DNA of 64,000 nucleotides from Eutreptiella sp. 'Long Island Sound 2002' (taxonomy: Eukaryota > Euglenozoa > Euglenophyceae > Eutreptiales > Eutreptiaceae), in NCBI GenBank assembly GCA_964036045.1, contig OZ038401.1, positions 35,073,777 to 35,137,776 on the forward strand, written 5' to 3'. Position 1 is the stretch's first letter; each line of letters begins with the position of its first letter. The notes below the pieces were generated by a model. The model was not told the origin of the DNA. It ran no database searches and saw only the letters and a list, made by a program, of their open reading frames with translations. The translations under genes were made by a program, and so were the position numbers. Positions 44,034-56,287 of the stretch are shown here, piece after piece.

Positions 44034-44659
44034 CCCCGTTATCCAGCACAGCACCACCACGGGGCGCCACGCCAGGCCCCGCCCAGAAGTCACCAAACAA
44101 ACCGGACGCCGAAGGAAGCCAACGCACACGACAACGAGCACCACTACGCCCAAAGGCGCCGAACCCGGGCCCGATACCGTGGGCTCCTCTCCACCCTCAG
44201 CACGACACACACGTCACTGACGTCACTCCTCCGCCGTGCCCCCTCCAAAGCCACCGCCCCGCCCCCCCCCCCCTCCCGCCGCACGTCCCCACGCCGCCCA
44301 GCACCCAGCCCCACACACTGCGCCACAGCATCGCCCTAGTCCGGCTCCTCCACCATCGCGGCACTTGGCACCTCACAGTAGACCGCCGTCCTGTGGTCCC
44401 GCTCCCCCCAGCACCACTCCCGGGGCCGCACCCGACCCACGCCGTGTTCGCCCCCACGTCGCGGGCCGCGGACATCCTCCCGCTCCCCGCCACCACCCCT
44501 CCCGGGCATCGCATACTACTTACCGCCAACCCCTCGGTCCTCAGTGAGGTCCCCATCGGGCACGCCGACGCCCTGCACGTGCGCCCGCTGCTGCCCAACC
44601 TGCACGCTGCGTACGCCCCCGGCACGCCCGCCGACCCCTCCGTGTGGGACTCCCAGTGA
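44034..44659 (+). pseudogene. unrecognised reading frame (ORF C), frame change at a C-run
   Basis: It continues in the ORF B frame after TAA with no ATG (AQRRRTRARYRGLLSTLSTT), then needs a frame change at twelve C (44262-44273) to reach RHSIALVRLLHHRGTWHLTV and a stop at 44657-44659. Here the change would be -1 or +2, unlike the others. The peptide looks real, but in such C-rich DNA stops are rare by chance. Confidence 0.35.
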
Positions 44660-45314
44660 GGCCACCGGCCAACGGCCGGCCCACACGCACCACCCCGCAC
44701 CCGCCTCGGGCGCACGACTCCGTGGACGCCGCTACCCACACGCCCGGCCCCGCGCAACCGCCTAACCGAGCCAGAACACAAGCACAAATCAAACCCGAGC
44801 CACACCCCGAAACCGCTAACCCTTGACTCCTAACCAAACCCGCCGAGGGAACAACGCAACCACAGCCCACACCCACAGCCCACACAGCCGCCTAACCAGC
44901 CAGCACCAGAAGCAAAGACACACCTCACCAAACCCACCCTGACCCAAGCCTAACCGGGCCGAAGCCCCAACACAAATCAAACCCGAGCCACAACCCGAAA
45001 CCGTCAACCCTTGACTCCAAACCAGGCCCGCTGAGGGAAATGCGTAGACACAGCCCACAGCCACAGCCCACACAGCCGCCTAACCAGCCAGCACCAGAAG
45101 CAAAGAGACACCTAACCAAACCCACCCTGACCCATACCCATGTACATCAGGACACGCGAGCCGCACCCCTGGGGCGCGACCGCCGCCACAGTTCCGGCGA
45201 CACACGCCAGAGGACACAACGCTATAGCACCGCCGCACCAGCTGCCCATGCCTGTGCCTGCAGTGTACGCGCGCCTCTGTTTTCCTCTTTTTTGTTTTTT
45301 CTTTTTCTTTTTTC
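44660..45314. repeat. 3' untranslated part with a ~190-bp tandem duplication
   Basis: 44782-44968 and 44972-45136 are two copies (ACACAAATCAAACCCGAGCC ... CCAGCACCAGAAGCAAAGA(C/G)). No gene recognised. Confidence 0.7.
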
Positions 45315-45358
45315 AAAAAAAAAAAAAAACAAAGAAAAAAAAAACAAAAAAAAAAACG
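45280..45358. repeat. T-rich run followed by A-rich run
   Basis: A T/C-run (45280-45314) is followed directly by A-rich sequence (45315-45358) interrupted by single C or G. The A part could be a decayed poly(A) tail of an older retroposed copy; the pair can also fold as a hairpin. Confidence 0.7.
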
Positions 45359-45399
45359 AACATTAGGGGGGGAGGAAGAGGGACACATCCACCCATGGC

Positions 45400-45600
45400 A
45401 CACGCGCACCGCACACAGCACGCACACCGGTAAACAGGAGCCCAGGGGCCCAGGACACCGCACATGCAACACAACACACCGAGCGGGCACACCGGTGAAC
45501 AGGAGCCAGCTGGCCCAGGACACCGCAGACGCACCACAGCAAACCGCGCGGGCACACCGGTGAACAGGAGCCCAACGGCCCAGGACGCTACACACACGTA
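45400..45600. repeat. ~66-bp tandem repeat, three copies
   Basis: CACACCGGT(A/G)AACAGGAGCC recurs at about 45422, 45488 and 45554 with similar following text (GGCCCAGGACACCGCA). Confidence 0.85.
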
Positions 45601-46175
45601 GGGCAGCCGAGGGACAGGAAAGAACCAATACCCCATGGGTCGGACGCACTGGGGCGACCCAGCCGACCCACCGGGCCAGTGGCAGGAGCGGTACTCCAAA
45701 GCCACTGGTCCGAGCCCGGCCAGGCTGCATCGAGGACCATGGCAAACGTCACCCGGAGCCATGGAAGCAACCGGTGACAGGCGAGCCGGTACACAGTCCA
45801 GGAGGGGGTCACCTGCCAAGCAGAGTGGCCCCGCAACTCAAGCCACAAGGGTGAGGCGGACGTACCGTAGACAAGCGGGAGCAATACCCCTCGTGGTGAG
45901 AGATACTCCACACGGCTGGGCAGCCCCCCAGAGCTGCCGCCCAAAGGAGGGGGCATGTGGCCCTACCCATGGACACATGTGGGGACACCCTCCCACCTGG
46001 GACACATGGACCGGGTGGCCGCGACAATGCCTTCCCAAGCACATGCGGGAGCGGCTCAAGAGGCACCTGACATAGGGCAGTGGGAGGGACAGGACGTCCC
46101 CTTGGTAAGACCTTCTTCCTGCAATGTCAAAGGAGGCATCCCGAGCTCCCGAAGATACCTACCTACCTACCTACC
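45601..46175. other. distal part of the insert, no gene recognised, ends in (TACC)5
   Basis: No supported coding frame. The five TACC units occupy 46156-46175. Confidence 0.5.
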
Positions 46176-49100
46176 TATCCCCTCGCGCGAGGGGATAGTT
46201 TTAAATTATCCCCTCGCGCGAGGGGATACTTTTAAATTATCCCCTCGCTTTAGGGTAAAGATAGGGTTAGGGTTAGAAATTCATCCTTGATGCGAAAGGA
46301 GACTATCAAAATGTTGTATGATGTGAGGGGATATCTTTAAATTATCCCCTCGCTTTACGGTAAAGATAGGGTTAGGGTTAGAATTTCTCCCTTGATGCGA
46401 AAGGAGATTATGAAAACGTTGTATGATGTGAGGGGATACTTTTGAATTATCCCCTCACGCGAAGGGATAATTTTAAATTATCCCCTCGCGTGAGGGGATA
46501 ATTTTAAATTATCCCCTTGCTTTAGGGTAAAGATAGGGTTAGGGTTAGAAATTCTCCCTTGATGCGAAAGGAGATTATGAAAACGTTGTATGATGTGAGG
46601 GGATAGTTTTAAATTATCCCCTCGCGTGAGGGGATACTTTTAGATTATCCCCTCGCGCGAGGAAATACTTTTAAATTATCCCCTCGCTTTAGGGTAAAGA
46701 TAGGGTTACGGTTGGAAATTCTCCCTTGATGCGAAAGGAGATTATGAAAACATTGTATGATGTGAGGGATAGTTTTAAATTATCCCCTCGCGCGAGGGGA
46801 TAATTTTAAATTATCCCCTCGCTTCGGGGTAAAGGGTTAGGGTTAGGGTTGGAAATTCTCCCTTGACGCGAAAGGAGATTATGAAAACGTTGTATGAAGT
46901 GAGGGGATAGTTTTGAATTATCCCCTCGCGTGAGGGGATAGTTTTAAATTATCCCCTCGCGCGAGGGGATACTTTTAAATTATCCCCTCGCTTTAGGGTA
47001 AAGATAGGGTTAGGGGTAGAAATTCTCCCTTGATGCGAAAGGAGATTATGAAAACATTGTATGATGTGAGGGGATAGTTTTAAATTATCCCCTCGCGCGA
47101 GGGGATAATTTGAAATTATCTGCTCGCTTTGGGGTAAAGATATGGTTAGGGTTGGAAATTCTCCCTTGACGCGAAAGGAGATTATGAAAACGTTGTATGA
47201 TGTGAGGGGATAGTTTTGTATTATCCCCTCGCGTGAGGGGATACTTTTAAATTATCCCCCTGCGCGAGGGGATACTTTTAAATTATCCCCTCGCTTTAGG
47301 GTAAAGATAGGGTTACGGTTGGAAATTCTCCCTTGATGCGAAACGAGATTATGAAAATGTTGTATGATGTGAGGGGATAATTTTAAATTATCCCATCACG
47401 CGAGGGGATAATTTTATATCATCCCCTCGCTTTGGGGTAAAGATAGGTTTAGGGTTGGAAATTCTCCCTTGACGCGAAAGGAGATTATGAAAACATTGTA
47501 TGATGTGACGGGATAGTTTTAAATTATCCCCTCGCGTGAGGGGATAGTTTTAAATTAACCCCTCGCTTTAGGGTAAAGATAGGGTTACGGTTGGAAATTC
47601 TCCCTTGATGCGAAAGGAGATTATGAAAACGTTGTATGAAGTGAGGGGATAGTTTTAAATTATCCCCTCGCGTGAGGGGATAGTTTTAAATTATCCCCTC
47701 GCGCGAGGGGATACTTTTAAATTATCCCCTCGCTTTAGGGTAAAGATAGGGTTACGGTTGGAAATTCTCCCTTGATGCGAAAGGAGATTATGAAATCATT
47801 GTATGATGTGAGGGGATAGTTTTAAATTATCCCCTCGCGCGAGGGGATAATTTTAAATTATCCCCTCGCTTTGGGGTAAAGGGTTAGGGTTAGGGTTGGA
47901 AATTCTCCCTTGACGCGAAAGGAGATTATGAAAACGTTGTATGATGTGAGGGGATAGTTTTAAATTATCCCCTCGCGTGAGGGGATACTTTTAAATTATC
48001 CCCTCGCACGAGGGGATACTTTTAAATTATCCTCTCGCTTTAGGGTAAAGATAGGGTTAGGGTTAGAAATTCTCCCTTGATGCGAAAGGAGATTATGAAA
48101 ACATTATATGATGTGAGGGGATAGTTTTAAATTATCCCCTCGCGCGAGGGGATAATTTTAAATTATCCCCTCGCTTTGGGGTAAAGATAGGGTTAGGGTT
48201 GGAAATTCTCTCTTGACGCGAAAGGAGATTATGAAAACGTTGTATGATGTGAGGGGATAGTTTTAAATCATCCCCTCGCGTGAGGGGATAGTTTGAAATT
48301 ATCCCCTCGCGCGAGGGGATACTTTTAAATTATCCCCTCGCTTTGGGTTAAAGATAGGGTTAGGGTTAGAAATTCTCCCTTGATGCGAAAGGAGATTATG
48401 AAAACATTGTATGATGTGAGGGGATAGTTTTAAATTATCCCCTCGCGCGAGGGGATAATTTTAAATTATCCCCTCGCTTTGGGGTAAAGGGTTAGGGTTA
48501 GGGTTGGAAATTCTCCCTTGACGCGAAAGGAGATTATGAAAACGTTGTATGATGTGAGGGGATAGTTTTAAATTATCCCCTCGCGTGAGGGGATACTTTT
48601 AAATTATCCCCTCGCGCGAGGGGATACTTTTAAATTATCCTCTCGCTTTAGGGTAAAGATAGGGTTAGGGTTAGAAATTCTCCCTTGATGCGAAAGGAGA
48701 TTATGAAAACATTATATGATGTGAGGGGATAGTTTTAAATTATCCCCTCGCGCGAGGGGATAATTTTAAATTATCCCCTCGCTTTGGGGTAAAGATAGAG
48801 TTAGGGTTGGAAATTCTCCCTTGACGCGAAAGGATATTATGAAAACGTTGTATGATGTGAGGGGATAGTTTTAAATTATCCCCCCGCTTGAGGGGATAGT
48901 TTTAAATTATCCCCTCGCGCGAGGGGATACTTTTAAAGTATCCCCTCGCTTTGGGGTAAAGATAGGGTTACGGTTGAAAATTCTCCCTTGATGCGAAAGG
49001 AGATTATGAAAACATTGTATGATGTGAGGGGATAGTTTTGAATTATCCCCTCGCGCGAGGGGATAATTTTAAATTATCCCCTCGCTTTGGGGTAAAGATA

Positions 49101-50587
49101 GAGTTACGGTTGGAAATTCTCCCTTGATGCGAAAGGAGATTTTGAAAACATTGTATGATGTGAGGGGATAGTTTTAAATTATCCCCTCGCGCGAGGGGAT
49201 ACTTTCAAATTATCCCCTCGCTTTGGGGTAAAGATAGGGTTACGGTTGGAAATTCTCCCTTGATGCGAAAGGAGATTATGAAAACATTGTATGATGTGAG
49301 GGGATAGTTTTAAATTATCCCCTCGCGCGAGGGGATAATTTTAAATTATTTCCTCGCTTTGGGCCAAAGATAGAGTTAGGGTTAGAAATTCTCCCTTGAT
49401 GCGAAAGGAGATTATGAAAACATTATATGATGTGAGGGGATAGTTTTAAATTATCCCCTCGCGCGAGGGGATAATTTTAAATTATCCCCTCGCTTTGGGG
49501 TAAAGATAGGGTTACGGTTGGAAATTCTCCCTTGATGCGAAAGGAGATTATGAAAACATTGTATGATGTGAGGGGATAGTTTTAAATTATCCCCTCGCGC
49601 GAGGGGATAATTTTAAATTATCCCCTCGCTTTGGGGTAAAGGGTTAGGGTTAGGGTTGAAAATTCTCCCTTGACGCGAAAGGAGATTATGAAAACGTTGT
49701 ATGATGTGAGGGGATAGTTTTAAATCATCCCCTCGCGTGAGGGGATACTTTTAAATTATCCCCTCGCGCGAGGGGATACTTTCAAATTATCTCCTCGCTT
49801 TAGGGTAAAGATAGGGTTAGGGTTAGAAATTCTCCCTTGACGCGAAAGGAGATTATGAAAACGTTGTATGATGTGAGGAGATAATTTTAAATTATCCCCT
49901 CGCTTTGGGGTAAAGATAGGGTTAGGGTTAGAAATTCTCCCTTGATGCGAAAGGTGATTATCAAAACATTGTATGATGTGAGGGGATAGTTTTAAATTAT
50001 CCCCTCCCGCGAGGGGATAATTCTAAATTAACCCCTCGCTTTGGGGTAGAGGGTTAGGGTTAGGGTTGGAAATTCTCCCTTGACGCGAAAGGAGATTATG
50101 AAAACGGTGTATGATGTGAGGGGATAGTTTTAAATTATCCCCTCGCGTGAGGGGATACTTTTAAATTATCCCCTCGCGCGAGGGGATACTTTGAAATTAT
50201 CCTCTCGCTTTAGGGTAAAGATAGGGTTAGGGTTAGAAATTCTCCCTTGATGCGAAAGGAGATTATGAAAACATTATATGATGTGAGGGGATAGTTCTAA
50301 ATTATCCCCTCGCGCGAGGGGATAATTTTAAATTATCCCCTCGCTTTGGGGTAAAGATAGGGTTAGGGTTGGAAATTCTCCCTTGACGCGAAAGGAGATT
50401 ATGAAAACGTTGTATGATGTGAGGGGATAGTTTTAAATTATCCCCCCGCTTGAGGGGATAGTTTTAAATTATCCCCTCGCGCGAGGGGATACTTTTGAAT
50501 TATCCCCTCGCTTTGGGGTAAAGATGAGGTTACGGTTGGAAATTCTCCCTTGATGCGAAAGGAGATTATGAAAACGTTGTATGATGT
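46176..50587. repeat. palindromic satellite block 4 with ~303-bp higher-order period
   Basis: Two monomer types alternate: one with TTGATGCG and GTTAGGGTTAGAAATT, the other with TTGACGCG and GTTAGGGTTGGAAATT. TTGACGCG occurs at 46863, 47166, 47469, then 47910, 48213, 48518 and 48821, so the higher-order unit is 303-305 bp. Perfect palindromes abound, e.g. CCCCTCGCGCGAGGGG at 48136-48151 next to arms GGGGATAATTT/AAATTATCCCC around a T at 48148-48170. Telomere-like GGGTTAGGGTTA is part of most monomers. No coding capacity. Confidence 0.97.
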
Positions 50588-50616
50588 GAGGGTTAGGGTT
50601 AGGGTTAGGGTTAGGG
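50588..50616. repeat. interstitial TTAGGG tract 1
   Basis: More than four perfect TTAGGG repeats between satellite and T element 1. Confidence 0.95.
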
Positions 50617-52545
50617 GGAATATCCTATTGTCCGTCGGACATTTTTTTTTTGGGTTCTTTTTCACTCTATGGATCCTAGCTATCTGGGGGAACCCTGCTG
50701 CCCTGGCGATTTGACCGAACCACACCATGCATTGTCATTCAAAAGCTCATGCACTGCACCCAGCTGGGTAGCACAGCTGTGGCTAGGGTAGTCAACAGTG
50801 AAGCAAAAAAATGCACGGCGATTGCAGAGCTTCTGAGCACCCTGCAAGACAACGTGGATTATCCACGCTGAACGTGCTACCTAGTAAAGGTTCAGCCTCA
50901 CGGGTGACTCTCTGGCACTAATGTGATGAGATGTTCATTGGTGGATTTGTTCCCGTAGCAATAGAACAAAAAGCCACCATGCATTGTCATTCAAAATGCA
51001 TGGCACTCCCCTTGCTGGTCTCTCCGATGTTTACCACAAACCCTACATACAAAAAAGGCATGTTTCTGGGTAGTTCTCAATAGCCATAGTCGGCAACCCA
51101 AGGGAGCCCTTCAGGATGTATCCACGGCTTCTGTGCCCCAGGCCAATCGCGTTGGTGAGGTCTCTGGGATCAGGGCATGGACATCTGAACTCGCTTTGCC
51201 AAACCAAAACATTGTCCAGCCGCCGCAGCTCCATTAAGGTCCACCGCTTACTGGTAAAATTGGGGTAAAAATTGGGCATGTTTTTCGCCACACAACGAGG
51301 GTGCTGGGTATACTTTGCACTGCACCACGGCCTCCTACCACCTTCAGAATGCATTCCACTTCACAAATGCCTTCCTGGTTAGCTGTTTACCACAAACCAT
51401 ACATACAAAAAAGGCATGTTTCCGGGTAGTTCTTCCCCGGATTCGGTTCGGAGCGGCGATCAACAGGGGTACATACTTTTCCTTGAAGCAATCAAAGGGG
51501 AAAGTCCTTGGAGCAAGGTACGCAGCTGACCAGATGCCCACCACGGACTCTGACAACGGATGGACACTGGTGAAGCGAAGACGACGTTCTGTTCGTGTGC
51601 CGACCACAGAGACTCTTCAACTACAGCTTCAGGATGGTTGTGTCGAAGAAATTACCATAACCTGGCTGCCAGACCATCAACATTGCAGGCTGTATCCAAA
51701 AATTTCCATGGTGCAGAACAAAGGTCTCATTGAAGCTCATGATTTTCGCACATGGCCGCCATGGCACCTTCTTAGGAGCTAGATCTCCCTCTGAGTGTGC
51801 TGAGACCATCCCGCCCCCCTCCTTGACAAGAATCTTAGAGATTCCAAATGTGCACATGCCTCTACAATGCCACATACCTTCGGGAAGTCCTTCTGTGTAA
51901 CCCGCATAGGCCTGTACCCAAAGGCTAAAAAGGATTTCAAAAATTTGCTGAACGAGGAATCTCAACAACCCTATCTCCTTGAGGGAATATATGAATGGTC
52001 CAAATGCTCGATCTAGCCATAATTCAAAGGCACCACGGCCTCCTACCACCTTCAGAATGCATTCCACTTCACAAATGCCTTCCTCTCTATGATTACATCA
52101 CATTCCAACCCATAGTTGCTCACACGGGATGCTCCCCTAGCTGGTCTCTCCGCTATTTACCACAAACCATACATACAAAAAAGGCATGTTTCTGGGTAGT
52201 TCTCCATAGGCATAGTCCGGAACCCAAGGGACCCCTTCAGGATGTATCCACGGCTTCTATGCCCCAAGCCAATGGCGTTGGTGAGGTCTCTGGGATCAGA
52301 GCATGGACATCCGAACCCGCTTTGCCAAACCAAAACATTTTGCAGCCGCCGCAGTTCCATTAAGGTCCACCGCTCACTAGTAAAATCGGGGTAAAAATTG
52401 GGGATGTTTTTCACCATACAAGGAGGGTGCTGGGTATATTTTGCACTGCACCACGGCCACCTACCATCGTCCTCCTCGACCCACCACTTCCCCAGGCTAC
52501 TGTCTTTCGACCTGGTCCAAAACCAATAGGATACTTGTTTAATTC
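50617..52545. mobile_element. subtelomeric T element, copy 1
   Basis: Starts GGAATATCCTATTGTCCGTC directly on the TTAGGG tract. The first ~740 bp match copies 2-4. Part of the T-element gene (51530-51690, GWTLVKRRRRSV) is present and then truncated. A further copy of the 418-bp subunit lies at about 52020-52465. No transposase or RT was recognised; mobility is inferred from dispersion. Confidence 0.7.
51343..51782 (+). pseudogene. fragment of the T-element gene
   Basis: Contains DSDNGWTLVKRR, TETLQLQLQDGCVEEITITW and then diverges from the longer copy at 57206-57911 after LPDHQH. No domain is left. Confidence 0.45.
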
Positions 52546-55012
52546 CATTATCCCCTCGCTTTAGGGTAAAGATAGGGTTAGGGTTAGAATTTCTTCCTTG
52601 ATGCGAAAGGAGATTATGAAAACGTTGTGTGACGTTAGGGGATAGTTTGAAATTATCCCGTCGCGTCAGGGGATAGTTTTAAATTATCCCCTCGCTTTGG
52701 GGTAAAGATAGGGTTACGGTTGGAAAATCTCCCTTGATGCGAAAGGAGATTATGAAAATGTTGTATGATGTGAGGGGATAATTTTAAATTATCCCCTCAC
52801 GCGAGGTGATAATTTTCAATTATCCCCTCGCTTTAGGGTAAAGATAGGGTTACGGTTGGAAATCCTCCCTTGATGCGATTATGAAAATGTTGTATGATGT
52901 GAGGGGATAATTTTCAATTATCCCCTCACGCGAGGGGATAATTTTAAATTATCTCGTCACGTGAGGGGATAATTTTAAATTATCCCCTCGCTTAAGGGTA
53001 AAGATAGGGTTAGGGTTGGAAATTGTCCCTTGATGCGAAAGGAGACTATGAAAACATTGTATGATGTGAGGGGATAGTTTTAAATTATCCCCTCGCGCGA
53101 GGGGATAATTTTAAATTATCCCTTCGCTTTGGGGTAAAGATAGGGTTAGGGTTGGAAATTCTCCCTTGACGCGAAAGGAGATTATGAAAACGTTGTATGA
53201 TGTTAGGGGATAGTTTTAAATTATCCCCTCGCGTGAGGGGATACTTTTAAATTATCCCCTCGCGAGAGGGGGAAGTTTTAAATTATCCCCTGACGCGAGG
53301 GGATACTTTTAAATCATCCCCTCGCTTTGGGGTAAAGATAGGGTTACGGCTTACGGTCGGAAATTCTCCCTTGATGCGAAAGGAGATTATGAGAATGTTG
53401 TATGATGTGAGGGGATAATTTTAAATTATCCCGTCACGCGAGGGGAGAATTTTCAATTATCCCCTCGCTTAAGGGTAAAGATAGGGTTACGGTTGGAAAA
53501 TCTCCCTTGGTGCAAAAGGAGATTGTGAAAATGTTGTATGATGTGAGGGGATAATTTTAAATTATCCCCTCACGCGAGGGGATAATTTTAAATTATCCCC
53601 TCACGCGAGGGGATAATTTTAAATTATCCCCTCACTTTAGGACAAAGATAGGGTTAGTGTTCGAAATTCTCCCTTGATGCGAAAGGATATTATGAAAACA
53701 TTGTATGATGTGGGGGGATAGTTTTAAATCATCCCCTCGCGCGAGGGGATAATTTTAAATTATCCCCTCGCTTTGGGGTAAAGATAGGGTTAGGGTTGGA
53801 AATTCTCCCTTGACGGGAAAGGAGATTCTGAAAACGTTGTATGATGTTAGGGGATAGTTTTAAATTAACCCCTCGCGTGAGGGGATACTTTTAAATTATC
53901 CCCTCGCTTTGGGGTAAACATAGGGTTACGGTTGGAAATTCTCCCTTGATGCGAAAAGAGATTGTGAAAATGTTGTATGATGTGAGGGGATAATTTTAAA
54001 TTATCCCCTCACGCGAGGGGATAATTTTCAATTATCCCCTCGCTTTAGGGTAAAGATAGGGTTAGGGTTAGAATTTCTCCCTTGATTCGAACGGAGATTG
54101 TGAAAACGTTGTATGATGTGAGGGGATAGTTTTAAATTTTCCCTTCGCGTGAGGGGATAATTTTAAATTATCCCCTCGCGCGAGGGGATAATTTTAAATT
54201 ATCCCCTCGCTTTGGGGTAAAGATAGGGTTACGGGTTACGGTCGGAAATTCTCCTTTGATGCGAAAAGAGATTAGAAGAATGTTGTATGATGTGAGGGGA
54301 TAATTTTAAATTATCCCGTCACGCGAGGGGAGAATTTTCAATTATCCCCTCGCTTAAGGGTAAAGATAGGGTTACGGTTGGAAAATCTCCCTTGGTGCGA
54401 AAGGAGATTATGAAAATGTTGTATGATGTGAGGGGATAATTTTAAATTATTCCCTCACGCGAGGGGATAATTCTAAATTATCCCCTCACGCGAGGGGATA
54501 ATTCTAAATTATCCCCTCGCTTTAGGACAAAGATAGGGTTAGGGTTGGAAATTCTCCCTGGATGCGAAAGGAGATTATGAAAACATTGTATGATGTGAGG
54601 GGATACTTTCAAATCATCCCCTCGCGCGAGGGGATAATTTTAAATTATCCCCTCGCTTTGGGGTAAAGATAGGGTTAGGGTTGGAAATTCTCCCTTGACG
54701 GGAAAGGAGCTTATGAAAACGTTGTATGATGTTAGGGGATAGTTTTAAATTAACCCCTCGCGTGAGGGGATACTTTTAAATTATCCCCTCGCTTTGGGGT
54801 AAACATAGGGTTACGGTTGGAAATTCTCCCTTGATGCGAAAGGAGATTGTGAAAATGTTGTATGATGTGAGGGCATAATTTTAAATTATCCCCTCACGCG
54901 AGGGGATAATTTTCAATTATCCCCTCGCTTTAGGGTAAAGATAGGGTTAGGGTTAGAATTTCTCCCTTGATTCGAACGAAGATTCTGAAAACGTTGCATG
55001 ATGTGAGGGGAT
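52546..55012. repeat. palindromic satellite block 5
   Basis: Same family, more diverged than block 4, with more CCCCTCACGCGAGGGG variants and a ~860-bp longer-range similarity (about 53330-53990 to 54220-54880). Confidence 0.95.
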
Positions 55013-55100
55013 AGGGTTAGGGTTAGGGTTAGGGTTAGGGTTAGGGTTAGGGTTAGGGTTAGGGTTAGGGTTAGGGTTAGGGTTAGGGTTAGGGTTAGGG
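55013..55100. repeat. interstitial TTAGGG tract 2 (88 bp)
   Basis: About 14.5 uninterrupted TTAGGG repeats, the longest in the window. G-strand on the plus strand. Confidence 0.97.
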
Positions 55101-56257
55101 TCACCGAGCTGGTGGAACCAGTCGTGGTTTTATAACCCTTTTTAGTGTCTAGGGTGGACCTACCAGGTTTAGCAAGCAAGCAGCAAGCAGCAAGCAAGCA
55201 GCAAGCAGCAAGCAGCAAGCAGCAAGCAGCACGCGCGAAATGGGCCAAAATCAGAACTCCGTCGCGGTGCTTCGGATTCGGGTGAAACTTTGGTGGATGA
55301 TACCTATGTGTGTGCAGTACAATCACACGAAGTTTGAGCAAGAAACTCAACTGTGGCGGCCGGGAACGGGATTCGCAAGTGGCGGACCTCAGTTTCAAAA
55401 ACTGCAGTTTAGGGGCAAAAACAGCCATTTTTGGGCTTAAAAAGCCCTGGAACACATTCAAAACGGCCAAACAAAGGGAAACGGTGGGTACACTGCATGT
55501 GCGGCTTGACTTCCCCATGTCAACGAGCTGTTTGCAGCCCTCTAACTCCATGATATGTCGTGCAAACGGCCCAAAAAGGCCGCCAGAAGCTCCAAATGCC
55601 GACAGCCACAAACGAAGAATAGGCCATATCTTTGGCTACATGGCTGGAAATATGATTCCGAGGGCACCTACTCCACCCGCAACCCCCCACTTTTTGTGGT
55701 TTCCACCCCTCAAAATTGCCCAAATGGACGTCTAGACCCCCATACCTAGGCCCACTAGGTTGCGGCAAGCTGCGAGCTCAAGCCCAAACAGGTGGGTGCC
55801 CAAATGGGTCAACAGGGTCCAGTAGGGGCAAAAACATGACTTTTCTCAAAAATGATCCTCGACCATGTGCGACGCTAAAACAAGTGTTTTTGGACCGTTT
55901 TGAGCTTGTGGTGGCCCATTTTGGTCCTCCGAGAATTGCAAAATGCCTTGGAAATGGGCTGTTTGGGACCAAAAATGGGTAAAAAATGGGTCAAAAACGC
56001 ATTTTTCCAAACCTCATCCTAGACCATTTGGGGTGCACAAACGGGTGAAATGAGCCCATTTTGAGCCCATTTTGGGGCATTTTGGCCCCTCAGAAGTCCA
56101 AAAAGCCTTGAAAGTGGGCCTCGTGGTGATGGGGTTCACTTGCAAGCCGATTCCACTTTGTCAAGAGCCATCAATGTGTGAATCATTCTTGATGTCCCTC
56201 ACCAGTCATAGCTGATGTTCCCTCCCCCACCAGCTCGGTCCCAATATTCAGTCTTGA
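55101..56257. other. unique sequence between telomeric tracts, with an AGCA(AGC)n microsatellite
   Basis: 55170-55232 is an AGCAAGC-type microsatellite. The rest contains short frames on both strands (e.g. 55310-55735 plus) without a recognisable domain. Words such as CCCATTTTGAGCCCATTTTG recur locally. No gene supported. Confidence 0.5.
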
Positions 56258-56287
56258 TTAGGGTTAGGGTTAGGGTTAGGGTTAGGG
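56258..56287. repeat. interstitial TTAGGG tract 3
   Basis: Five TTAGGG repeats directly upstream of T element 2. Confidence 0.95.

Larger units (their letters stand above)
36466..46175 (+). mobile_element. 9.7-kb C-rich insert in satellite, probable 5'-truncated non-LTR retrotransposon
   Basis: The left edge abuts satellite ending TATCCCCTCGCGCG (36452-36465). The right edge is (TACC)5 (46156-46175) followed by the same TATCCCCTCGCGCG (46176-46189). A 14-bp duplication plus a simple-repeat tail is the signature of target-primed reverse transcription, and the 5' edge lies inside a coding frame as in 5'-truncated LINEs. Because the target is itself repetitive, the duplication is weaker evidence than usual. 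A T-run/A-run (45280-45358) lies inside and could mark an internal junction. Confidence 0.65.

Noticed and set aside
46176-50587. CRISPR array or bacterial repeat region
   Set aside because: Repeats are directly tandem with no unique spacers, contain telomere motifs, and there are no cas genes; other features are eukaryotic.
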